From: Flavobacteriaceae bacterium
GTDB taxonomy: Bacteria > Bacteroidota > Bacteroidia > Flavobacteriales > Flavobacteriaceae
Direction of reading: 5' to 3'
DNA: 64,000 nt
Assembly: GCA_002691645.1 (NCBI GenBank)
Contig: NZIP01000041.1
Location: forward strand, 30,267-94,266
Below are positions 9,110 through 19,713 of this stretch, in pieces. Numbering within the stretch: position 1 is the stretch's first letter; each line of letters begins with the position of its first letter. The translations under genes were made by a program, and so were the position numbers. The notes beneath the pieces were generated by a model that was not told the DNA's origin, ran no database searches, and was given only the letters and a program-made list of their open reading frames with translations.

Positions 9110-12100
9110 ATGTATCTCAATTGTCACAGCTATTACAGCCTTCGTTATGGCGCTATGTCTGAAGTTGATCTTTTGGAATATGCGCAACGCATGCAAGTTC
9201 AGTCTATTGCACTCACAGACATCAACAATACTTCTGCCTGTTTAAATTTTATCAGAAAAGCTAAAACTTACAATATAAAACCTTTGGTGGGTATTGATAT
9301 TCGAAATGATATACAGTCTTGTTTTGTTGTAATTGCCAAAAACAATGACGGGTTTAGAGAGATGAATGATTATCTATCTGCACACCTGACACAAAAGAAA
9401 AGATTTGAATTAAGGGCTCCTTCTTTTGAAAATTGCTTTGTGATTTACCCCTTCGAACAGGCGCTGTACCACGATATTGACGACTTAGCTAAAAACGAAT
9501 TTATCGGCATTTCACTTGCAGAGGCTCAAAAAGTTGGCTTTAGCAAATTCAGTAAACAGTCTGATCGACTTGTAATCTTACAAACCGTAAGCTTTAGAGA
9601 CAAAAAAGACTTTAATAAGCACCGCTTGTTAAGAGCTATAGAACTCAATACCCTTTTGAGTAAACTTCCCGAAGAACAGCAGGCCAATCCGGGCGATCAG
9701 ATGTATACTGTCGAAGAACTATATACGCGTTTTAAACATCTCCCCTATTTGATTCAAAATACAAGCCAACTCATAGAAACCTGTGATGTTGATTTTGATT
9801 TTTCAGAACAGCGAAAATCACTGAATCTACAAACCTATACGGGCTCTATTCAAAAAGATAGAGCATTACTTCGAAAACTCAGTCAAGAGGGCATTAAGTA
9901 TCGCTATCAAAATCTGAACACTCAACTCAAGCAACGCATAGAAAAAGAACTGGAATTGATTGAAAAAAAAGAATTTGTCTCTTATTTTCTTATCAATTAC
10001 GACATTGTCAATTACGCCCGGCAAAGAGGGTTTCACTATGTTGGTAGAGGAAGCGGGGCTAACAGTGTAATCGCATATTTACTGCGAATTACAGATGTGG
10101 ACCCGGTTGAACTAGATCTGTATTTTGAACGTTTTATCAATCTCTACAGAGCAACTCCACCTGATTTTGACATAGATTTCTCTTGGAGAGACCGAGACCA
10201 AATCATCGACTACATACACAAACGCTTTGCCAATGTTTGTTTATTAGGAACCTATGTAACCTTTAAGCAAAGAGCAATTTTAAGAGAGCTCGGTAAGGTG
10301 TTTGGCTTACCTAAGGATGAAATCGACCATTTAGTTCGAGGGCTCAAACCCAGCTACGCCAGAGCATCTCAAAAAAGAGATCAGATTCATCATCTCATTT
10401 TTAAATATGCCCAAGAACTCGAAGGTATTCCTAATTATTTAAGTGTTCATGCAGGTGGAATTTTGATCAGTCAAAAACCCATACAGTATTACACCGCTGT
10501 ATTTCTGCCACCAAAAGGATATCCAACCACCCAATTTGACATGCATATTGCAGAAGACGTAGGGCTTTACAAATTTGATATTCTGGCGCAGCGGGGAATC
10601 AGTAAAATTAAAGATGCTGTTGAGATCATCAAATACAATCAGGCAGACCGCTATTCTCAAATTGACATACACGATATTAAAAAATTCAAACAAGACGCCA
10701 AGATCAATGCCCTGATTAAGAGTGCTCAGTGTATGGGGTGCTTTTATGTCGAATCTCCTGCTATGCGGATGCTACTCAAAAAACTAGAGGTTGACCACTA
10801 TCTCGGATTGGTAGCAGCGAGTTCAATCATAAGACCTGGGGTATCGAAAAGTGGTATGATGAGAGAATATATCATGAGACATCGAAATCCAAGTAGAGCT
10901 AAAGAAAAAGCACATGAAGTTCTCTTGGCTATTATGCCCGAAACCTATGGAGTAATGGTTTATCAGGAAGATGTCATCAAAGTTGCCCACCTATTTGCAG
11001 GTCTAGATTTAGGTCAAGCCGATGTACTGCGTAGGGGTATGAGTGGAAAGTACCGTTCTAGATCTGAATTTGAACGCGTCAAACATCAATTTTTTAAAAA
11101 CTGCAAAGAAAAAGCTTACGCTGATCAACTCGTTCAAGAAATCTGGTTTCAAATCGAAAGCTTTGCCGGTTATGCCTTTGCTAAAGGACATTCTGCTTCA
11201 TATGCGGTAGAGAGTTATCAAAGTTTATTTTTGAAGAATTATTTTCCACTAGAGTATATGGTGGCTGTACTCAATAATGGTGGTGGATTTTACAAAGCTG
11301 AGTTTTACATTCACGAAGCAAGGATGCTTGGCGCACAGATAGAAGCCCCTTGTATCAACAATAGTTTTAGCTTAAATCGAATCAAGGGAAAGACTATTTT
11401 TTTGGGATTCATGTATGTAAAAGAACTCGAAGAGAAAGTCGTACAAAAAATCGTTGAGACCAGAGAAAAAGACGGTTTATTTAGCTCACTTGAAAATTTT
11501 ATCGATCGCGTTGCCCTTAGCGTAGATCAACTCAGTCTCATAATTCGCGTCGGTGCATTTCGATTCACTGCATACAGCAAACATCAACTGCTTTGGAAAG
11601 CACACCTCTTAACTTCAAAACCTACACTGTCAGAAACTCCCAAGTTATTTAGCACCCAAGAAAATCAATACGAAATTCCTGTACTAAACTCCAACAATAT
11701 CGAACAGGCTTTCGAAGAACTCGAGCTTTTAGGATTTAGCTTAGAAACCCCATTTAAACTTCTCAAAAACCCGACAAAACAGGGAGTCTTCGAGCGAAAT
11801 TTCAAAGAGTTTTTAGGAGAAGAAATCTGTATTTACGGTTATTTGGTCACTGTAAAACCCACTAAGACTCAACACGGCAAACTAATGCAGTTCGCTACTT
11901 TTTTAGATCGAGAAGGAAAAGTGTTTGACGCGGTTGCTTTTCCATCAGTCGCACAAAAAGGATTTTTTAGAGGCCTAGGCATATACAAATGTAAGGCTGT
12001 GGTCGTTGAAGAGTTTGGCTACTACAGTTTAAACTTGATTAGTGCTGAAAAACTACCCATGCTAGATGACCCGAGATACTGTGAAAATACGCGCATCAAA

Positions 12101-12124
12101 AGAGCGCAATCTAATCTTATTTGA
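9110..12124 (+). CDS. dnaE2: error-prone DNA polymerase III alpha-like subunit (DnaE2-like)
   Basis: 1004 aa; N-terminal PHP-like region (MYLNCHSYYSLRYGAMS), GRGSGANSVIAYLL, PPDFDIDFSW, polymerase motifs; 6 nt after dinB. Confidence 0.85.
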   Translation: MYLNCHSYYSLRYGAMSEVDLLEYAQRMQVQSIALTDINNTSACLNFIRKAKTYNIKPLVGIDIRNDIQSCFVVIAKNNDGFREMNDYLSAHLTQKKRFELRAPSFENCFVIYPFEQALYHDIDDLAKNEFIGISLAEAQKVGFSKFSKQSDRLVILQTVSFRDKKDFNKHRLLRAIELNTLLSKLPEEQQANPGDQMYTVEELYTRFKHLPYLIQNTSQLIETCDVDFDFSEQRKSLNLQTYTGSIQKDRALLRKLSQEGIKYRYQNLNTQLKQRIEKELELIEKKEFVSYFLINYDIVNYARQRGFHYVGRGSGANSVIAYLLRITDVDPVELDLYFERFINLYRATPPDFDIDFSWRDRDQIIDYIHKRFANVCLLGTYVTFKQRAILRELGKVFGLPKDEIDHLVRGLKPSYARASQKRDQIHHLIFKYAQELEGIPNYLSVHAGGILISQKPIQYYTAVFLPPKGYPTTQFDMHIAEDVGLYKFDILAQRGISKIKDAVEIIKYNQADRYSQIDIHDIKKFKQDAKINALIKSAQCMGCFYVESPAMRMLLKKLEVDHYLGLVAASSIIRPGVSKSGMMREYIMRHRNPSRAKEKAHEVLLAIMPETYGVMVYQEDVIKVAHLFAGLDLGQADVLRRGMSGKYRSRSEFERVKHQFFKNCKEKAYADQLVQEIWFQIESFAGYAFAKGHSASYAVESYQSLFLKNYFPLEYMVAVLNNGGGFYKAEFYIHEARMLGAQIEAPCINNSFSLNRIKGKTIFLGFMYVKELEEKVVQKIVETREKDGLFSSLENFIDRVALSVDQLSLIIRVGAFRFTAYSKHQLLWKAHLLTSKPTLSETPKLFSTQENQYEIPVLNSNNIEQAFEELELLGFSLETPFKLLKNPTKQGVFERNFKEFLGEEICIYGYLVTVKPTKTQHGKLMQFATFLDREGKVFDAVAFPSVAQKGFFRGLGIYKCKAVVVEEFGYYSLNLISAEKLPMLDDPRYCENTRIKRAQSNLI

Positions 12125-13295
12125 AAGCGTTTAGTCCAGTGATGTCTAAACCTGTAATCAAAAGGTGAATATCATGAGTACCTTCATAGGTCACCACACT
12201 TTCGAGATTCATCATATGACGCATAATACTATAATCTCCGGTAATTCCCATTCCTCCCAAAATCTGTCTAGAATTTCGAGCTATGTTTAACGCCATCTCT
12301 ACATTGTTTCGTTTAGCCATAGAAATTTGGGCAGAAGAAGCTTTTCCTTCATTTTTGAGCTGACCTAAACGAAACGCTAAAAGTTGCGCTTTGGTGATTT
12401 CAGTTACCATTTCAGCTAACTTTTTTTGTTGAAGTTGAAACCCTGCAATTGGTCTTCCAAACTGCTCTCTTTCTTTGGCGTATCGCAATGCCGTTTCATA
12501 ACAATCCATCGCTGCTCCAATAGTTCCCCACGCAATTCCGTATCGCGCAGAGTCTAAACAACTCAAAGGCGCACCAAGTCCAGTTCTACCAGGCAAAATA
12601 TTGGCTTTAGGAACTTTTACTTTATCGAATATGAGCTCTCCTGTTGAAGATGCTCTCAAAGACCATTTATTGTGTGTTTCAGGAGTGGTAAAACCTTCCA
12701 TACCACGCTCAACAATCAATCCATAAATTCTACCTTCTTCGTTTTTAGCCCATACCACAGCAATATCTGCAAAAGGCGCATTCGAAATCCAAAGCTTGGC
12801 TCCACTCAATTCTACATGATCACCTTTGTCAACAAACTTCGATTCCATTCCAGACGGATTCGAACCGTGATTTGGTTCAGTCAATCCAAAACATCCCATC
12901 AACTCTCCAGTCGCTAGTTTTGGCAAAAACTTTTGTTTTTGTTCCTCGGAACCATAAGCGTGAATTGGGAACATTACAAGTGAAGACTGCACAGAGGCAG
13001 TTGAACGCACCCCGCTATCTCCACGTTCGATTTCTTGCATGATTAATCCATAGGATATGTGATCTAGACCTGCACCTCCATAGGCTTCAGGAATATAAGG
13101 TCCAAAGGCTCCTATTTCTGCTAAGCCATTCAAAAGTTGGGATGGAAATTCAGCCCGTTGCGCATAATCATTTATGATAGGGCTAACATCACGTTTAACC
13201 CATGAGCGGGCTGCATCTCTTACAAGTAAATGTTCCTCTGAAAATAAATCGTCGAGTTGATAGTAATCAACACCTTCAAACAAATCAGTCTTCAT
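12117..13295 (-). CDS. acyl-CoA dehydrogenase (glutaryl-CoA dehydrogenase-like)
   Basis: 392 aa; GCFGLTEPNHGSNPSGM, GITGDYSIMRHMMNLESVVTYEGTHDIH. Confidence 0.88.
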   Translation of the reverse strand: MKTDLFEGVDYYQLDDLFSEEHLLVRDAARSWVKRDVSPIINDYAQRAEFPSQLLNGLAEIGAFGPYIPEAYGGAGLDHISYGLIMQEIERGDSGVRSTASVQSSLVMFPIHAYGSEEQKQKFLPKLATGELMGCFGLTEPNHGSNPSGMESKFVDKGDHVELSGAKLWISNAPFADIAVVWAKNEEGRIYGLIVERGMEGFTTPETHNKWSLRASSTGELIFDKVKVPKANILPGRTGLGAPLSCLDSARYGIAWGTIGAAMDCYETALRYAKEREQFGRPIAGFQLQQKKLAEMVTEITKAQLLAFRLGQLKNEGKASSAQISMAKRNNVEMALNIARNSRQILGGMGITGDYSIMRHMMNLESVVTYEGTHDIHLLITGLDITGLNAFK

Positions 13296-13331
13296 ATCAT
13301 TTCTGTTTGCTTCAAAAATACGATTCCTAGT

Positions 13332-14072
13332 TCACAATTTTAAATAAAATGGCTGAACCAATTCATAAAAAGCTTTAGTGTATTGATGACGTGCCACTTC
13401 AATAATGAGTACTTCTTCTTTAATTTCTTCACTTTTTTCTCGACTTAGACTCAATAACACCCGTTTAACTGGGGCATCTTTATGTCCCTTGACTAGACAA
13501 TATCGCTTTAAAAACAAGTAATTATCTTGCGCCAATTTTCGAGCTTTTTCAAAGGACTCAAAGGGTAAAATCAAATTTGCAATTCCCTTGTCACGCAGCA
13601 ATGAAGCTATTCGTTCAAAGAGAACTGGCCAAGGCATATAAGAGGCTTTACGCGCCATATTCCGCTCTCTTTTAGGACCATCGGGCCCACCCTCAAAGAA
13701 AGGAGGATTACACAATATGCAATCAAAATTCTCAGTACCCAATGTATTGGCTTCTGCAGTAACATCCCATACTTTAGCTTTAAGGCATGAAGACCAAGAA
13801 CTGTTATTGAAGTTTTCAGCTGCAGTTTTAACTGCACTTCCATCGATGTCTACACCTAAAATTTGTGCTGAACCTAAGGTGCGCTGAGCAGCTTGTAAAC
13901 TGAGCAAACCTGTACCCGTACCAATATCTAAAATGTTTTTTACGCTTTCTGGAATTTCAGCCCATGCCCCTAGAAGAACTCCGTCTGTTCCTATTTTCAT
14001 GGCCACCTCCTCTTGCTCAATAACGAAAGCCTTAAACCTAAATATCGAACTAGGCATTGAGGTATAAATCAA
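13332..14072 (-). CDS. trmN6: tRNA1(Val) (adenine-37-N6)-methyltransferase
   Basis: FRFKAFVIEQEEVAMKIGTDGVLLGAWA, LDIGTGTGLLSL, ILCNPPFF; true start probably 14057 (MPSSIFRF). Confidence 0.85.
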   Translation of the reverse strand: MIYTSMPSSIFRFKAFVIEQEEVAMKIGTDGVLLGAWAEIPESVKNILDIGTGTGLLSLQAAQRTLGSAQILGVDIDGSAVKTAAENFNNSSWSSCLKAKVWDVTAEANTLGTENFDCILCNPPFFEGGPDGPKRERNMARKASYMPWPVLFERIASLLRDKGIANLILPFESFEKARKLAQDNYLFLKRYCLVKGHKDAPVKRVLLSLSREKSEEIKEEVLIIEVARHQYTKAFYELVQPFYLKL

Positions 14073-14577
14073 GTAAACCCTCTGGTAAGTTTAGGTGAAT
14101 TTCTTGGGCCTTTTTGTCTACTTTTAAAATAAATTCATCCACTAAAGGAACCAGAACAGAGAGCCCATTATGGTCTGCTACGAACAAATGTTGAGAAGTA
14201 GAATCATTCACGGATTTGACAATTCCGATATATTGGTTGTTTTGGTCGATTAAAGAAAACCCTATGACTTCGTGATAATAAAACTGATCTTCTTTTAGCG
14301 CTTTAAGTGCAGTGAGCGGCAAATACAATTCGCTTCCAATGAGATTTGAAGCATCGGTTTCAGTTTCAATTCCTTGAAGGCGAACACGCAGCATATTTTT
14401 ATGCCAACTGCGTTCTAAAATAAAATATGGAACCAGATATGCGCCTACAGCAACAAATACAGATTCCATATTCTCATATTCTTCGGGTTCATCAGTGTCC
14501 AATTTGAACAAGAGCTCACCCTTAAAACTGTACTTAGAAGCGATGTATCCCAATAAGAAACAGGCTTCTTTTTTCAT
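14050..14577 (-). CDS. rimM: ribosome maturation factor RimM
   Basis: LLGYIASKYSFKGELLFKLDTDEPEEY..., VPLVDEFILKVD; adjacent to rpsP. Confidence 0.9.
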   Translation of the reverse strand: MKKEACFLLGYIASKYSFKGELLFKLDTDEPEEYENMESVFVAVGAYLVPYFILERSWHKNMLRVRLQGIETETDASNLIGSELYLPLTALKALKEDQFYYHEVIGFSLIDQNNQYIGIVKSVNDSTSQHLFVADHNGLSVLVPLVDEFILKVDKKAQEIHLNLPEGLLDLYLNA

Positions 14578-14583
14578 TACAAT

Positions 14584-15189
14584 TTATTCTGCTGGAGCAT
14601 CTTTTGGCTCTTCTTCAGAAGCCTCCTCTGCTGGAGCTTCTTCTGCTGCTGGAGCTTCTTCAGCACTTGCTTCTTCTGAAGATGTCTCAACTGCAGCTTC
14701 TTCCTCAGCAGCTTCTTCATCAACCGGTTCAGGAGCATTTGCCGCAGCGATCTCAGCCGCACGTTTCTCACTCACTTCTTTTTCAGCCTCAAGTGCTTTA
14801 GCACGCTGCTCATCAGAAGCTTTGTTTATTTCATCAATTTTAGATTGATTACTCTTTTCTTTCTCGCTCAACCAAGCTTGAAAACGCTCTTCCACTTGTT
14901 CTTCAGTCAAAGCGCCTTTTGCGACACCCTTTACTAGGTGTAGTTTTAGCATTGCTCCTTTTGAAGATAATAAGTGACGAGCCGTATTTGTAGGTTCAGC
15001 ACCGTTCTGCATCCACTGAACAGATCGATCAACATCTAACTCTACTGTAGCAGGGTCAGTGTTTGGGTTGTAAATTCCTAATTTTTCTAAAAATTTACCA
15101 TCTCTCTTTGCTCTTGAATCTGCAGCGACGATCCAATAAAATGGTTTACCTTTTTTTCCGTGTCTTTGTAGACGTATACGTACTGGCAT
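14584..15189 (-). CDS. rpsP: 30S ribosomal protein bS16 with long acidic Ala/Glu-rich C-terminal tail
   Basis: MPVRIRLQRHGKKGKPFYWIVAADSRAKRDGKFLEKLGIYNP. Confidence 0.95.
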   Translation of the reverse strand: MPVRIRLQRHGKKGKPFYWIVAADSRAKRDGKFLEKLGIYNPNTDPATVELDVDRSVQWMQNGAEPTNTARHLLSSKGAMLKLHLVKGVAKGALTEEQVEERFQAWLSEKEKSNQSKIDEINKASDEQRAKALEAEKEVSEKRAAEIAAANAPEPVDEEAAEEEAAVETSSEEASAEEAPAAEEAPAEEASEEEPKDAPAE

Positions 15190-15321
15190 ATCACATTAAT
15201 TTGCGAGGTTCTAAACCTCAGGTTATTAATACATTGTTTAAAAGTCGTGCAAAGATACTGCAATTTATGAGTTGTACAAATGCTTTTCATTTGTACATTT
15301 AACCTCTTAGCCAAATTTTTT

Positions 15322-18300
15322 ATGTTCCTCATATTCGATACAGAAACAACAGGTTTACCTAAAAACTATCGGGCTCCCATTACCGATGTGGACAACTGGC
15401 CACGCGCTGTTCAAATTGCCTGGCAATTGCACGATACCGATGGTTCTTTGGTAGAGCAAAAAGATTTCTTAATTCGACCTGATGGTTTTAATATCCCATA
15501 TGAGTCAGAACAGATACACGGAATTTCAACTGATTTAGCTCAAACAGAAGGCGTCTGGCTTGAAGAGGCCTGCACGGTATTTAAAGAAGCTATCTCAAAA
15601 GCCACCTTCATCGTAGGTCAGAACATCGATTTTGACATCAATATTATGGGCTGTGAATTCTTTAGAATCAATCTTGAAAATGAGCTCACCTCTAAACCTG
15701 TTTTAGATACCTGTACTGAAGATACCGCTCAACTTTGTATGCTTCCAGGTGGAAGAGGTGGACGTTTTAAGTTGCCTACCTTGACAGAACTTCATCAGCA
15801 TCTTTTTAATCAAGCCTTTGCCGAGGCGCACAACGCCACAGCTGATGTTGAAGCCACTACAAGATGTTTTTTCGAATTGATTCGACGAGGTCATTTCGAA
15901 CAAAAACACCCCGATCTCGATCAAAATTTCTATCAAAATTTTAAAACAACTAATACCGGTGTCATTGAAGGCATTGGCTTAAAGCATAGAAATTTAAAAA
16001 AGGCTTCTTCAAGACTGGCAGAAACGCGAGAAAATGACGCTGCATACGACAAGCAAACAGAGGATCATTTTGACACCTTAAAAGATTTGCCTTTTGGGCA
16101 TCTTCACAATCATTCGCAGTTTTCGATTTTACAAAGTACACTGTCTCCAAAACGACTGGTTCAACTTGCTTCAACCCAAAAGATGCAAATTGTAGCCTTG
16201 ACCGATCACGGAAATATGATGGGAGCATTTGCTTTTATGCATGAAATCAAGGCACACAATGATCATCATCCCGAAGAACCTTTACTCGGGGTATTGGGTT
16301 GTGAATTGAATGTTGTAGAAAATCGTTTTGAAAAGACTAGAAAAGATTATGGATACGCCATGGTTTTTTTGGCAAAGAACAAAAGAGGATACCACAACTT
16401 GACCAAGCTCTGTTCTAAAGCTTATACAGAAGGTTTTTATTACATCCCGCGAATTGACAGAGAACTCATAGAGACCTACAAAGAAGATCTTATCGTACTT
16501 TCTGGAAATCTTCAAGGTGAAATCGCTTCGAAAATTTTAAATCAGGGTGAGAGACAGGCTGAAGAAGCAGTTATTTGGTGGAAAAGTCTATTCGGAGAAG
16601 ACTTCTATCTTGAAATTATGCGTCATCAACAGGAAGACGAAAAGCGCGTAAACAAAAATCTGATTGAATTTTCTAGTAAACACCAAGTCAAATTAGTTGC
16701 TACCAACAACTCGTACTACGCCATTGAAGAAGAATCTGATGTTCAGGATATTTTACTTTGCGTAAAAGACGGGGAGCTCAAAGAAACTCCAATAGGTCGA
16801 GGTAGAGGGTTTCGCTATGGACTGCCCAATAATCAATATTATTTCAAGAATAAAGTGGAGATGAAAACACTTTTCAGTGACTTGCCCGAGGCCATTGAAA
16901 GCGTTGCAGAAATCATGTCTAAGGTTGAAAATTACCACTTAGCTAGAGAAGTCTTGTTACCTAAATTCGACATCCCAAAAGACTTTTTAGAAGAAGAAGA
17001 CCTTGTAGATGGCGGAAAAAGAGGAGAAAACAACTATTTAAAACATCTTACGTATCAAGGTGCAAAAGAAAGATATGGGAGCATTGATGAAGAATTGAAA
17101 TCAAGATTGGATTTTGAGCTAGAAATCATTGAAAACTCAGGATATCCAGGGTATTTCTTGATCGTTGAAGATTTTATTAGAGAAGCTAGAAATATGGGCG
17201 TTTCAGTTGGTCCAGGAAGAGGATCTGCCGCTGGATCTGCTGTGGCCTATTGCCTTAAAATCACCAATATTGACCCGATTAAATACGAACTCCTTTTTGA
17301 GCGATTTTTGAATCCAGATCGGGTATCTATGCCTGATATTGATATCGACTTTGACGATGAAGGACGTCAAAAAGTAATTGATTACGTTATTGACAAATAC
17401 GGTTCTAATCAGGTGGCTCAAATTATTACTTACGGCACTATGGCTGGTAAATCATCTATTCGAGACACCTCTAGAGTATTAGACTTACCCCTTTCTGAAG
17501 CTGATCGATTGGCTAAGCTGCTCCCCGATATGACAAAGCTGAAAAAGATTTGGGATATGGATAAGGCCGAATTATCCAAGAAATACAGATCTGAAGATGC
17601 GGCCAAAATCAATGAACTCAAGGATATTGCTTCGAGAAACGACGAGCTTGGCAAAACCCTTCAGCTTGCCAAAAATATTGAAGGAACCGTTCGAAATACA
17701 GGAATTCACGCATGTGGAGTCATTATCACCCCAGACGATATCACCAACTTTATTCCTGTAGCCACAGCCAAGGATGCCGATATGTGGGTTACCCAATTTG
17801 ACAACTCCGTTGTGGAAAACGCTGGATTGCTCAAAATGGATTTCTTGGGTTTAAAAACCTTGACACTCATCAAAGACACTGTTAAAATTGTCAAAGCGAG
17901 AAGTGGAATTCATTTAGTTCCAGATGAATTTCCTTTGGATGACACCAAAACCTACGAGCTTTTTCAAAGAGGAGAGACTGTTGGAATATTTCAATACGAA
18001 TCTCGAGGCATGCAGAAATACCTCAAAGAATTAAAACCCTCTGTTTTCGATGATTTAATCGCCATGAACGCACTCTATCGTCCAGGACCTTTGGAATACA
18101 TTCCGAGTTTTATCAACAGAAAACACGGTGATGAACCCATCACCTATGACCTGCCTGAGATGAAAGAATATTTGGAGGCTACTTATGGTATTACTGTATA
18201 TCAAGAGCAGGTGATGTTATTGTCTCAAAAACTAGCAGATTTTACCAAAGGTGAAGCAGACGTGCTTCGAAAGGCCATGGGTAAAAAGAAATTTGATCTC

Positions 18301-19656
18301 ATTGACGAACTCAGACCAAAATTCATCAATGGAGGAATTAAAAATGGACATCCTCAAGAAGTACTCGAAAAAATCTATAAGGATTGGGAGGCTTTTGCTA
18401 GCTATGCCTTTAATAAATCCCATTCCACTTGTTACGCTTATATCGCTTATCAAACAGCTTATTTAAAAGCACATTACCCCGCTGAATACATGGCTGCAGT
18501 TCTTTCGAATAATATGAATCAACTCGAGCAGGTCACCCTCTTCATGGAAGAAGCAAAACGAATGGGATTAGAAGTTCTCGGGCCAGACATCAATGAATCG
18601 TATTATAAATTTTCTGTAAATAAGAACAATGCGATTCGATTTGGCATGGGAGCTATCAAAGGGGTTGGAAAGTCTGCTGTACAAACCATAGTTGAGGAAC
18701 GAAAAGAAAATGGGGAGTATTTTTCTTCTTTCGATTTAGCAAAGCGCATCGATTTGAGAGCAGCCAACAAAAAATCATTTGAAAACATGGCTTTGGCAGG
18801 TTGTTTCGACTCTTTTGGCGCACATCGAGCTCAATATTTTCAAGAGACGGCTGACGGCATGAATTATTTAGAAAAAACCGTAAGATCGGCCCAACGCTAT
18901 CAAGAGAGCCAAAACGCCTCACAAGGCAACTTGTTTGAAGATGATGAGAGTGTTCAGATCAATGCACCTGTAATACCTGATTGTGAAACATGGGATACCA
19001 TGGAAAGCCTTAGAAAAGAAAAAGAAGTAGTGGGTCTTTATCTAACGGGGCATCCCCTTGATGATTTCAAGCGAGAAATCAAACAATTCACCAAAGGCAA
19101 TATCTCATTATTTCAAAAAGACCTCAAGGAATTCATCAATAAAGAAATTGTAGTCGCGGGAATTGTGACCGACTTCGAGCACCGCATTTCAAAGAATGGA
19201 AAAGGCTGGGGATTGATTACCATAGAAGATTACATAGGCTCACACCAATTTAGAATGTTTGGAGAAGAATACCTCAAGTTCAAGCACTTTTATGGTCTCC
19301 ACAACTTTTTACATTTAAAAATTTTCATCAAAGAGGGCTGGGTCAACAAAGAAACTGGAGTAAAGGCTGACCCTCGACTTCAATTCAACGATATCAAATT
19401 ATTGCAAGACGTCATGGAGCATTACAGCAATAAATTAACCTTATTCATGAAAACTGAAGAAATCACTGAAAATCGAATCACAGAGCTAAAAGATGTATTA
19501 GCTCAATATCCTGGCAAAAAGAAACTGCAATTCGCACTTCACGATGAAAACGCTGAAATTAATCTTCAACTCAAAAGTCACAAACAAAAAATTGACATTA
19601 ATGCAAATTTGCTCAATGCATTAGAAGAATTAGAATTGAATTTTAGCTTGAATTAA
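15322..19656 (+). CDS. dnaE: DNA polymerase III alpha subunit with N-terminal DEDD exonuclease domain
   Basis: MFLIFDTETTGLPKNYRAP exonuclease motif, LPFGHLHNHSQFSILQST PHP domain, GPGRGSAAGSAVAYCL, MPDIDIDFDDEGR; ORF open from 15280 but the exonuclease motif starts at 15322. Confidence 0.93.
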   Translation: MFLIFDTETTGLPKNYRAPITDVDNWPRAVQIAWQLHDTDGSLVEQKDFLIRPDGFNIPYESEQIHGISTDLAQTEGVWLEEACTVFKEAISKATFIVGQNIDFDINIMGCEFFRINLENELTSKPVLDTCTEDTAQLCMLPGGRGGRFKLPTLTELHQHLFNQAFAEAHNATADVEATTRCFFELIRRGHFEQKHPDLDQNFYQNFKTTNTGVIEGIGLKHRNLKKASSRLAETRENDAAYDKQTEDHFDTLKDLPFGHLHNHSQFSILQSTLSPKRLVQLASTQKMQIVALTDHGNMMGAFAFMHEIKAHNDHHPEEPLLGVLGCELNVVENRFEKTRKDYGYAMVFLAKNKRGYHNLTKLCSKAYTEGFYYIPRIDRELIETYKEDLIVLSGNLQGEIASKILNQGERQAEEAVIWWKSLFGEDFYLEIMRHQQEDEKRVNKNLIEFSSKHQVKLVATNNSYYAIEEESDVQDILLCVKDGELKETPIGRGRGFRYGLPNNQYYFKNKVEMKTLFSDLPEAIESVAEIMSKVENYHLAREVLLPKFDIPKDFLEEEDLVDGGKRGENNYLKHLTYQGAKERYGSIDEELKSRLDFELEIIENSGYPGYFLIVEDFIREARNMGVSVGPGRGSAAGSAVAYCLKITNIDPIKYELLFERFLNPDRVSMPDIDIDFDDEGRQKVIDYVIDKYGSNQVAQIITYGTMAGKSSIRDTSRVLDLPLSEADRLAKLLPDMTKLKKIWDMDKAELSKKYRSEDAAKINELKDIASRNDELGKTLQLAKNIEGTVRNTGIHACGVIITPDDITNFIPVATAKDADMWVTQFDNSVVENAGLLKMDFLGLKTLTLIKDTVKIVKARSGIHLVPDEFPLDDTKTYELFQRGETVGIFQYESRGMQKYLKELKPSVFDDLIAMNALYRPGPLEYIPSFINRKHGDEPITYDLPEMKEYLEATYGITVYQEQVMLLSQKLADFTKGEADVLRKAMGKKKFDLIDELRPKFINGGIKNGHPQEVLEKIYKDWEAFASYAFNKSHSTCYAYIAYQTAYLKAHYPAEYMAAVLSNNMNQLEQVTLFMEEAKRMGLEVLGPDINESYYKFSVNKNNAIRFGMGAIKGVGKSAVQTIVEERKENGEYFSSFDLAKRIDLRAANKKSFENMALAGCFDSFGAHRAQYFQETADGMNYLEKTVRSAQRYQESQNASQGNLFEDDESVQINAPVIPDCETWDTMESLRKEKEVVGLYLTGHPLDDFKREIKQFTKGNISLFQKDLKEFINKEIVVAGIVTDFEHRISKNGKGWGLITIEDYIGSHQFRMFGEEYLKFKHFYGLHNFLHLKIFIKEGWVNKETGVKADPRLQFNDIKLLQDVMEHYSNKLTLFMKTEEITENRITELKDVLAQYPGKKKLQFALHDENAEINLQLKSHKQKIDINANLLNALEELELNFSLN

Positions 19657-19682
19657 GCGCGTTAAAATTGTATAAGTTTAAC

Positions 19683-19690
19683 TAACTTTG
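19683..19690 (+). promoter_or_regulatory. Bacteroidota -7 box (TAACTTTG) upstream of trxA
   Basis: Exact match to TAnnTTTG 24 bp upstream of the trxA ATG. Confidence 0.55.
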
Positions 19691-19713
19691 TGTCTTAATT
19701 TATTAGAATAAAA

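Noticed and set aside
14495-14848. Ser/Ala-rich 117-aa ORF and overlapping Leu/Gln-rich ORFs
   Set aside because: Out-of-frame or antisense readings of the repetitive GAA/GCA-rich rpsP tail.
15703-18922. Numerous 60-90 aa minus-strand ORFs inside dnaE
   Set aside because: Antisense to a strongly conserved long CDS with no independent start or motif support.
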